A stretch of DNA of 5,394 bases, taken from NCBI GenBank assembly GCA_023427125.1, contig JAEZBP010000803.1, positions 1-5,394 of the forward strand, written 5' to 3'. Shown here one piece after another: positions 1 through 5,394 of this stretch. Below the pieces are notes generated by a model. It ran no database searches. It saw only the letters and a program-made list of their open reading frames with translations, and had not been told where the DNA came from. Source of the stretch: Pseudomonadota bacterium (GTDB taxonomy: Bacteria; Myxococcota_A; Polyangia; Polyangiales; Sandaracinaceae). Numbering within the stretch: position 1 is the first letter of the stretch; every line of letters begins with the position of its first letter. A program made the position numbers and the translations under genes.

Positions 1-2
1 GC

Positions 3-413
3 GATCCGAACCTCAACGCGATCATCGAGACGGTGACCCGCGGCGGCCGCCAGCTCGCGATGGTGCAGCGCTACCTGCCCGAGGTCGTCGAGGGCGACAA
101 GCGCGTGCTCCTGCTCGACGGAGAGCCCCTCGGCGCCATCCTGCGCGTCCCCCAGGGCGGCGATCTGCGCAGCAACATCCACGCGGGCGGCCGCGTCGTG
201 GCCGCCGAGATCGACGACGACGATCGCCGCATCATCGCGGCGGTCGCGCCGCGGCTGCGCGCCGACGGGCTCATCTTCGTCGGCCTCGACGTCATCGGCG
301 GCAAGCTGACCGAGGTCAACGTGACGAGCCCGACCGGCATCCAGCAGATGGCGCGCCTCATGAACGAGAACGTGCCCGGCCGCGTGATCGACTGGCTCGA
401 AGCGAGAGCGTGA
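3..413 (+). CDS. gshB: Glutathione synthase, C-terminal part (partial, 5' end outside window)
   Basis: Glutathione synthase joins gamma-glutamylcysteine to glycine using ATP, the second step of glutathione synthesis in the cytoplasm. About 136 codons are visible, reading DPNLNAIIETVTRGGRQLAMVQ from the edge, so the GTG at 33 is internal and not the start. The visible part matches the ATP-grasp C-terminal half of bacterial GshB (about 316 aa in E. coli): MVQRYLPEV, GDKRVLLLDGEPLG, the loop RVPQGGDLRSN (codons about 147-179), GLIFVGLDVIGG, then LTEVNVTSPTG. In that last motif the Glu (312-314) and Asn (318-320) are at the positions of the family's Mg-binding residues. All key residues are intact and the C-terminus (WLEARA) is of normal length, so this looks functional. 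Its TGA overlaps the next gene's GTG by 4 bp, suggesting one transcript with coupled translation. Family identity is secure; only the N-terminal half is unseen. Confidence 0.93.
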   Translation, partial: DPNLNAIIETVTRGGRQLAMVQRYLPEVVEGDKRVLLLDGEPLGAILRVPQGGDLRSNIHAGGRVVAAEIDDDDRRIIAAVAPRLRADGLIFVGLDVIGGKLTEVNVTSPTGIQQMARLMNENVPGRVIDWLEARA

Positions 414-1165
414 GGGGCCACGCGGTCATCCTCGGCTGGGCCGGGTCGACCGAGCGGCAGCTCCGAGGCGTAGCGAGCTTTCACCGATCGCTCGGGCTCG
501 AACCGATCGTGGTGGCGCCGCGGGTGTTCCGCGCGATGGCGCTGCCCTGGGGCTGGAGGCGCGAGGGGGACGCGCTCGCGAGGCGCTTGATCGACCGTTG
601 CGCCCGCGCGCCGGGGCCGATCGTCGTCCACGCGTTCAGCAACGCGGGCTTCTGGACCTACGCGGCCACGCTCCGCGCGCTCTCTCGGCATCGACACGGG
701 CAGCCGGTGCTCGATCGCATCGGCGCGCTCGTCCTCGACTCCGCGCCCGGCTTCCCGCCTCACATCCGATCCCGCTTCGCCGCGCGCTCGAGCGCGATGG
801 CGATGATGCCGCTGCTCCTGCGGGCGCTCGGCCGCCCGCCCGCGCTCTCGCATCCGATCCTCGATCGGCCGCTGCGCGCGTTCATGCGGCTCTGGGTCGC
901 CGCGAGCCCGCTCCAGATCCGGAGGATGGAGGCGAGCCTCGCGGTCGTCCGAGAGACCGGCCGCTGGCCCGTGCTCGCCCTCGCCTCGAGCGCCGACCGG
1001 CTCGTCCCGATCGAGCACGTCGAGGCGTTCATGGCGACGCTCGGCGATCGCGCCCGCACGATCCGCTGGGAGGACTCCGCGCACGTGCGGCACATGATCG
1101 TGCACCGGCACGCCTACTTCGACGCGGTCCGCGCGCTCGCGGAGGAGGCCCTCCGCGAGCCGTGA
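410..1165 (+). CDS. DUF829/TMEM53-type alpha/beta hydrolase
   Basis: A complete 251-aa protein resembling the DUF829 (TMEM53) branch of the alpha/beta hydrolase fold, whose substrates are mostly unknown. Visible signatures: an N-terminal strand and turn HAVILGWAGS (residues 4-13); the nucleophile elbow VVHAFSNAGFW with Ser77; VLDSAPG (108-114), a loop typical of the family; SSADRLVP with Asp196 as probable acid; and DSAHVRHM with His225 as probable catalytic His (His228 is the alternative). There is no signal peptide. The stretch MAMMPLLLRAL (130-140) is hydrophobic but short and more likely belongs to the lid than to a membrane segment. The GTG at 410 is chosen because it gives the full N-terminal strand and a 4-bp GTGA overlap with the upstream stop; only a weak purine-rich stretch precedes it, as expected with coupled translation. 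Catalytic activity is inferred from the intact triad; role and partner are unknown. Confidence 0.8.
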   Translation: MRGHAVILGWAGSTERQLRGVASFHRSLGLEPIVVAPRVFRAMALPWGWRREGDALARRLIDRCARAPGPIVVHAFSNAGFWTYAATLRALSRHRHGQPVLDRIGALVLDSAPGFPPHIRSRFAARSSAMAMMPLLLRALGRPPALSHPILDRPLRAFMRLWVAASPLQIRRMEASLAVVRETGRWPVLALASSADRLVPIEHVEAFMATLGDRARTIRWEDSAHVRHMIVHRHAYFDAVRALAEEALREP

Positions 1166-1180
1166 GCCTGCGGCCTGCGC

Positions 1181-1186
1181 TATCCT
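1181..1186 (+). promoter_or_regulatory. Possible -10 element (TATCCT) for a leaderless lipoprotein transcript
   Basis: TATCCT ends 6 nt before the ATG of the lipoprotein gene, and there is no purine-rich ribosome-binding site in the 27-bp gap. That spacing would put transcription start at or very near the A of the ATG. No convincing -35 hexamer is visible about 17 nt upstream (that region is inside the end of the hydrolase gene). The alternative is read-through from the hydrolase gene. Weak evidence. Confidence 0.25.
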
Positions 1187-1192
1187 TCTCCC

Positions 1193-2521
<1,329 letters not shown>

Positions 2522-2524
<3 letters not shown>

Positions 2525-2537
2525 GTTTGCTGGCGCG
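2522..2537. repeat. 16-bp direct repeat, copy A (pairs with 2675-2690)
   Basis: TGAGTTTGCTGGCGCG occurs here and, identically, at 2675-2690. The first three bases are the stop codon of the Cys-rich lipoprotein gene, so the repeat starts exactly at the gene end. A longer, weaker match extends from here to about 2559 (ending GGCCGAGCTCCGCGGCCTT) and is shared with 4887-4920 and, in part, with 4950-4976. It belongs to a dispersed family described under findings. Confidence 0.8.
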
Positions 2538-2552
2538 CGCGGCCGAGCTCCG

Positions 2553-2578
2553 CGGCCTTCGCCACCGGCCTTCGCCAC
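2553..2578. repeat. Perfect 13-bp tandem duplication
   Basis: CGGCCTTCGCCAC is present twice head to tail (2553-2565 and 2566-2578) with no mismatch. It lies just after dispersed-repeat copy A in the non-coding gap. It looks like a slippage product; no function is evident. Confidence 0.8.
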
Positions 2579-2625
2579 GAGGAGCATCGACCCTCACCGC
2601 TTCTCGGCGCGAGCTCCGAACCGCT

Positions 2626-2659
2626 CCGCTCGGCGACGGCACGAGCGGGCGGCAATTTT
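2626..2659 (+). terminator. Possible intrinsic terminator after the Cys-rich lipoprotein gene
   Basis: A GC-only 7-bp stem, CCGCTCG (2626-2632) with CGAGCGG (2642-2648), encloses a 9-nt loop. It is followed after 7 nt by a four-T run (2656-2659). It lies 102 bp after the upstream stop and before the promoter candidate of the next gene, which is the right place for a terminator. The T-run is short and set back from the stem, so the call is tentative; hairpins of this size are common by chance in such GC-rich DNA. Confidence 0.3.
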
Positions 2660-2674
2660 CGCACGCTCTCTCTT

Positions 2675-2701
2675 TGAGTTTGCTGGCGCGTTGACAGGAG
2701 G
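2675..2701. repeat. Dispersed repeat, copy B (GTTTGCTGGCGCG...TGACAGGAGG)
   Basis: The first 16 bases repeat copy A exactly. The right part, TTGACAGGAGG, is shared with the copy at 5007-5033 as TGACAGGAGG, following a matching TTGCTGKCGC core with one-base gaps. The copy therefore links the first-gap and last-gap repeats. It also carries the TTGACA proposed as a -35 element. Confidence 0.75.
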
Positions 2702-2720
2702 GCGAGCGTGACGCTACCTC
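2691..2720 (+). promoter_or_regulatory. Candidate sigma-70-type promoter for the propeller lipoprotein
   Basis: A consensus -35 hexamer TTGACA (2691-2696) is followed after 18 bp by a poor -10 candidate TACCTC (2715-2720). Start of transcription near 2727 would give a leader of about 20 nt containing the GGAGG at 2736-2740, which fits well. A relatively A/T-rich patch (AATTTTC near 2654-2660 and CTCTTTGAGTTT) lies upstream. The -10 is weak, and the TTGACA is part of a dispersed repeat, so it may be coincidental. Confidence 0.35.
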
Positions 2721-2735
2721 GGGGCCCCCACGGCC

Positions 2736-2740
2736 GGAGG
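2736..2740 (+). promoter_or_regulatory. Ribosome-binding site GGAGG, decides the GTG start at 2748
   Basis: A full GGAGG lies 7 nt before the GTG at 2748. No better start exists near the lipoprotein signal sequence: in-frame ATG at 2865 and TTG at 2862 fall inside the hydrophobic core and would destroy it. This fixes the start and leaves an unusually long leader peptide. Confidence 0.7.
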
Positions 2741-2747
2741 TCTCGAC

Positions 2748-4874
2748 GTGCGTCTCCTTCTCTCGATTCCATGGGTCGCTCCGCTGCGTGACGGCATCCC
2801 GACCCCTGCGAACGGCGGCAGGTGTCGGGCTACCGTCACTTCGCTGCGCTCCCTGGTCATCTTGATGCTCGCGCTCGGCTGCGGCCCCACGGCGCTGCGC
2901 GAGAGCGGCACCACGCCGACCCTCTCGCTCGGCGACGCCAGCCGGCGCATCGAGACGCTGACCGACCTCGAGGAGGTGCGCGACGTCGTGATGACCGGCG
3001 ACTCGATCTACGCCGCGACCGACGGCGGCCTCTTTCGCTTCCTGTCGAGCGGCGACGCGCCCCCCGAGCGCGTCGAGGGGCTGCCGAGCCAGGACGTGCG
3101 CGGCCTCGTGGAGGACGAGGGCGCGCTCCTCGTCGTGACCGCCGGCGGCGTCGTGAGCCTCGCGAGCGCCGTGATCACGCCCGTCGAGGGCGCGCCGAGC
3201 CTCGGCCACCTCACCGACGCGGCGCGCACCGCCGACGGCACCGTCTGGCTCTGCGGCCTCGGCGGCCTCGCCCGGCGCGCCGCGAGCGGCTGGGAGATCT
3301 TCGGCGACCCGGTGCGCTGCACGACCCTCGCCCCGACGCCCGAGGGCCAGCTCTGGGCCGGCACCACCGCCGGCCTCCTCTACATCGAGGGCGACGTCCT
3401 GCGCGAGCACCCGATCTCGGGCGGCATGCCCGAGGGCTACGTGCGGGCCGTGGTGCCCGTCCAGCCCGGGAAGATCATGGCGATCCTCGACGGGCCGAGC
3501 GCCTCGCGGATCGCGTACTGGGACGGCGAGCGCTGGTACGCCTACACGATCCGCGGCCTCTCGGGCCGGGCGGTGGGCCTCGTGCGCCGCGGCTCCGACG
3601 TCCTGCTCGTCGGCGAAGGGCGCGTGATCGCGATCGCGCCGCGCGGCCGAGGTGTGCCGCTCGCGCCGCTCAGCAACAGCGAGGGCACCGTGCGGAGCTT
3701 CCGCCCGCGCGCGACGCCGGCCGCGCAGCACTCGCCGGCCGAGACGCCGAGCGCCGACGACGTGCTGAAGGAGCCGCTCCCGCTCGCGCAGGTCCCGGAG
3801 AACGCGCCGACGATCTCGGCCCCGCCCTTCGTCGCGGAGGTGCTCGAGGTCGAGCTGCCCGGCCGCGCCTACGCGAGCTTCGTCGATGGCGCCGACGCGT
3901 TCATCGCGATCGCCAACGGCGGCGTCCTGCGCCTGCCGGCGAACGGCGCGCCGCGCGTCCTCGGCACCCGCACGCTCGTGCCCGCGGGGAACCTGCAGCT
4001 CGCGACGGACAGCGGCGGCACCGTGTGGATGCTCGCCGCGGACCACCAGCTCGCCAAGCGCATCACCGGCCGGCTGCGCCGCGTGACGCTGCCGGAGGGC
4101 CTCGTCGCGCACGCGATCTCGCGAGGGCCCGAGGGCGCGTACATGACCGCGCTCGATCCGAGCGCCCCGGGCGTCGTGCGGATCTTCCGCAACGTCGGCC
4201 GCGGCTGGTCCCCCCTCGCGCAGCGCACGCTCGAGCTGCCGACGGCGCTCACGGGGATCCCGTTCATGGGCGTCGCGCCGAACGGACACGTGTGGCTCGC
4301 GCTCGAGGTCCAGCGCGAGGACGGCGCAGGCCGGCGGACCCGGGGGCTCGCGGTGATCGACCCGAGCGCGGAGGCCGTCGTCTACCACCACCGCGCCGCG
4401 GATCGCGAGCGCGGAGGCCTTCCGGTCCCCGACGAGGTGAGCGCGATCGACTTCGACACCGACGGCAACGCCTGGCTCGCCTCGCTCTCGGGCCTCGTGC
4501 GCGTCGGCAGCGCGCAGGCGGTCGTCTTCGGCGAGGCCCGCGGCGTGCGCGGCGAGGTCGTCTCGGACGTCGCGGTCGGCAACGACGTCGTCTGGGTGGC
4601 CTCGGCCGAGGGCCTCGCGTCCTACGATCGCACCCGCTTCGACTACGCAGCGCAGCCCGCGAGCGTGCAACAGGCGCGGCCCGACCGCCTCACGACCGAT
4701 ACGAACGGCAACCTCTGGGGCGTCTCCTCGCGGGGGCTCGTCCACCGGAGCGACGAGTGGCAGATCCTCGACGCGAGCGACGGCCTCCCGAGCGAGCTCG
4801 CCGACGTCGCGAGCGACGAAGCCGGCAACCTCTGGCTCCTCACCCCCGATCGCGTCGTCGTCCTGGCGAGATAG
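2748..4874 (+). CDS. Beta-propeller (Reg_prop-like) lipoprotein
   Basis: A complete 708-aa protein, probably lipid-anchored in the envelope. The hydrophobic core SLVILMLALGC ends at Cys45, giving an atypical lipobox (LALGC), preceded by an unusually long 30-residue polar N-terminus. The rest is a run of blades of about 40-50 residues with the 'DG.(V/L)W.(A/G)...GL' pattern of two-component-regulator propellers: SIYAATDGGLFRF (86-98), DGTVWLCGLGGLARR (163-177), GQLWAGTTAGLLYI (200-213), GGTVWMLA (423-430), NGHVWLALE (512-520), DGNAWLASLSGLVRV (572-586), NDVVWVASAEGLASY (612-626), NGNLWGVSSRGLVHR (653-667) and GNLWLLTPDRVVVL (693-706). A Pro/Ala/Ser-rich linker (about 312-360) splits the repeats into two halves, possibly two propellers. 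No kinase, response-regulator or transmembrane domain follows, so it is not a sensor kinase; a ligand- or protein-binding role is inferred. The substrate is unknown. Its own GGAGG and a gap upstream suggest a separate transcription unit. Confidence 0.85.
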   Translation: MRLLLSIPWVAPLRDGIPTPANGGRCRATVTSLRSLVILMLALGCGPTALRESGTTPTLSLGDASRRIETLTDLEEVRDVVMTGDSIYAATDGGLFRFLSSGDAPPERVEGLPSQDVRGLVEDEGALLVVTAGGVVSLASAVITPVEGAPSLGHLTDAARTADGTVWLCGLGGLARRAASGWEIFGDPVRCTTLAPTPEGQLWAGTTAGLLYIEGDVLREHPISGGMPEGYVRAVVPVQPGKIMAILDGPSASRIAYWDGERWYAYTIRGLSGRAVGLVRRGSDVLLVGEGRVIAIAPRGRGVPLAPLSNSEGTVRSFRPRATPAAQHSPAETPSADDVLKEPLPLAQVPENAPTISAPPFVAEVLEVELPGRAYASFVDGADAFIAIANGGVLRLPANGAPRVLGTRTLVPAGNLQLATDSGGTVWMLAADHQLAKRITGRLRRVTLPEGLVAHAISRGPEGAYMTALDPSAPGVVRIFRNVGRGWSPLAQRTLELPTALTGIPFMGVAPNGHVWLALEVQREDGAGRRTRGLAVIDPSAEAVVYHHRAADRERGGLPVPDEVSAIDFDTDGNAWLASLSGLVRVGSAQAVVFGEARGVRGEVVSDVAVGNDVVWVASAEGLASYDRTRFDYAAQPASVQQARPDRLTTDTNGNLWGVSSRGLVHRSDEWQILDASDGLPSELADVASDEAGNLWLLTPDRVVVLAR

Positions 4875-4886
4875 GTGGGCTCGGCC

Positions 4887-4980
4887 TGCTGGCGGGCGCA
4901 GGCCGAGCTGCGCGGCCCTTTCCGTCCAGCGGGCGCTTCCGACAGCCTCGAGTTGCCTGGCGAGCGCAGGGCCGAGGAGG
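4887..4980. repeat. Two degenerate copies (C, D) of the dispersed intergenic repeat
   Basis: Copy C (4887-4920) reads TGCTGGCG, GCGC, GGCCGAGCT, CGCGGCC, TT, matching copy A (2528-2559) over about 33 bp with a few changes and single-base insertions. Copy D (4950-4976, GAGTTGCCTGGCGAGCGC then GGGCCGAG) matches the left part of the same consensus. Both lie in the gap after the propeller gene. They contain no ORF of note. Confidence 0.6.
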
Positions 4981-5033
4981 GGTCAGGTTTGCTGTCGCGA
5001 GGGGGTCAGTCTTGCTGTCGCCTGACAGGAGGC
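4981..5033. repeat. Tandem pair (E, F) of GGTCAG-KYTTGCTGTCGC repeats ending in TGACAGGAGG
   Basis: GGTCAGGTTTGCTGTCGC (4981-4998) and GGTCAGTCTTGCTGTCGC (5004-5021) agree at 16 of 18 positions and lie 23 bp apart. Copy F continues into TGACAGGAGG (5024-5033 with the T at 5023), also found in copy B. F can fold in two ways: CTGTC/GACAG with a 4-nt loop (5015-5028), or GTCAG/CTGAC (5005-5009 with 5022-5026). The layout resembles REP-type elements with a short GTCAG foot; that kinship is inference. Confidence 0.65.
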
Positions 5034-5394
5034 CGCCGTTGAGCCGGCAGGATCACTGACGGTTTTGTGGTTTTCCGTCAGTGATTCGTCCTCTTCGGCC
5101 GCCGGCGTCTGGATCTCGGCCGCCGGCGTCTGGGTCTCGGCCGCCGGCGTGTGGGTCTCGGCCGCCGGCGTGTGGGTTTCGGCCCGCCGACGTGCGGTTT
5201 TCGGCCGGCGGCGTGTGGGTCTCGGCCGTCGGCGTGTGCTTCTTGCCCGGCGGCGTGTCGTTGTTCGCTTCCGGCGTGTGGTTTTCGGCGCCGGCCGTAT
5301 CGAATGTGTGGGCCGTCGGCGGGTGGTTCTGTGCTTCTTGCCCGTCGGCGTGTCGTTGTCCGCTTCCGGCGTGTGGTTTTCGGCCCGCGTGTAT
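4983..5394 (-). CDS. Possible repetitive heptad protein, C-terminal part (partial, low confidence)
   Basis: On the minus strand one frame is open from the right edge to a TGA at 4983-4985 (136 codons, no start seen). Near the edge it reads AENHTPEADNDTPTGKKH, and near the end it has four TPAAET(H/Q)-type heptads, then EEDESLTENHKTVSDPAG and the tail RLTPSRQQT. In both segments third positions are almost all G/C, as in the real genes here. Between them (about 5190-5330) the frame turns into an Arg-rich run, while the same heptads (TPEANND, TPPGKKH, TPTAETH, TPPAENR) continue in another minus frame. The array length changes by 2 and by 1 nt around that stretch, so frame is lost and regained. 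This could be a surface or linker protein with compensating indels, a decayed gene, or non-coding repeat DNA; stops are rare in all frames here, so openness alone means little. Confidence 0.3.
   Translation of the reverse strand, partial: YTRAENHTPEADNDTPTGKKHRTTRRRPTHSIRPAPKTTRRKRTTTRRRARSTRRRPRPTRRRPKTARRRAETHTPAAETHTPAAETQTPAAEIQTPAAEEDESLTENHKTVSDPAGSTAASCQATARLTPSRQQT
5052..5085. terminator. Perfect 11-bp inverted repeat, possible terminator
   Basis: ATCACTGACGG (5052-5062) and CCGTCAGTGAT (5075-5085) are exact reverse complements around the 12-nt loop TTTTGTGGTTTT; a G-U and a G-C pair can extend the stem outward (5051/5086, 5050/5087). On the + strand it is followed by a pyrimidine-rich TTCGTCCTCTTC but not a real T-run. 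It may end transcription of the propeller gene 178 bp upstream. Its lower GC content than the flanks and its placement next to the tandem array also allow a protein-binding or element-end role. Confidence 0.5.
5095..5394. repeat. 21-bp tandem repeat array, runs off the right edge
   Basis: About fourteen units of a 21-bp sequence, best form TCGGCCGCCGGCGTGTGGGTC. Units at 5095, 5116, 5137 and 5158 are nearly identical; 5179-5200 is 22 nt; units at 5201, 5222, 5243 and 5264 are 21 nt and more diverged; 5285-5337 is irregular; then units at 5338 and 5359 and a partial one at 5380. The 21-nt period equals seven codons. The left end is uniform and the right end degenerate. The array continues beyond the window, so its full size is unknown. 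Confidence 0.88.
5235..5384. repeat. Nested 55-bp duplication within the tandem array
   Basis: Segments 5235-5289 and 5330-5384, both starting TGTGCTTCTTGCCCG, agree at 53 of 55 positions (changes G/T and T/C). They lie 95 bp apart, which is not a multiple of three, so the two copies are in different reading frames. This is higher-order structure on top of the 21-bp period. Confidence 0.85.

Noticed and set aside
2822..5059. 745-codon + strand frame over the propeller gene
   Set aside because: Arg-rich out-of-phase reading of the propeller gene; no motif, and the competing frame has signal sequence and blades.
5095..5394. CRISPR array
   Set aside because: The 21-bp units lie head to tail with no spacers and vary in sequence, so this is a tandem repeat, not repeat-spacer structure.
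5081..5394. + strand protein from the GTG at 5081 through the tandem array
   Set aside because: All + frames are open here simply for lack of A/T; this reading has no ribosome-binding site and alternates Pro/Gly/Cys and Trp/Val stretches, with less consistent third-position G/C than the minus heptad reading.

Overview
The window comes from a very GC-rich genome with strong G/C preference at third codon positions. The most telling gene is a cysteine-rich lipoprotein that combines DUF4215-type 'myxococcus cysteine-rich' repeats with MopE-like DCDDTDP motifs. That combination, plus a stand-alone propeller lipoprotein, points to a myxobacterium-like organism (Polyangia/Myxococcota, for example Sandaracinus-like). 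This is inferred from protein style, not from a marker gene.

Layout, left to right, with all four well-supported genes on the + strand: (1) the 3' end of a glutathione synthase gene (gshB-like), cut by the left edge. (2) A complete DUF829/TMEM53-type alpha/beta hydrolase whose GTG start overlaps the gshB stop by 4 bp. (3) After only 27 bp, a complete 443-aa Cys-rich, Asp-rich calcium-binding-type surface lipoprotein with no visible Shine-Dalgarno. (4) A 223-bp gap holding short direct repeats, a possible terminator and a promoter candidate. (5) A 708-aa lipoprotein built of beta-propeller repeats (Reg_prop-like), started by a GTG with a clear GGAGG. (6) A 520-bp tail with no secure gene. It holds more copies of the short repeat seen in the first gap, a perfect 11-bp inverted repeat, and a 21-bp tandem array that runs off the right edge and could encode a TPAAETH-type heptad protein on the minus strand.

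How the parts relate: gshB and the hydrolase are probably translationally coupled, so the hydrolase may belong to a glutathione or housekeeping operon, but its substrate is unknown. The two lipoproteins look like independent envelope proteins and do not form a recognisable pathway. The least explained material is non-coding: a family of about six degenerate repeats (core GTTTGCTGGCGCG or GTTTGCTGTCGC, two copies running into TGACAGGAGG) confined to the two gaps, and the 21-bp array with its nested 55-bp duplication. I see no phage, CRISPR, toxin-antitoxin, secondary-metabolite or defence system here, and no strong case for a wholly new system.
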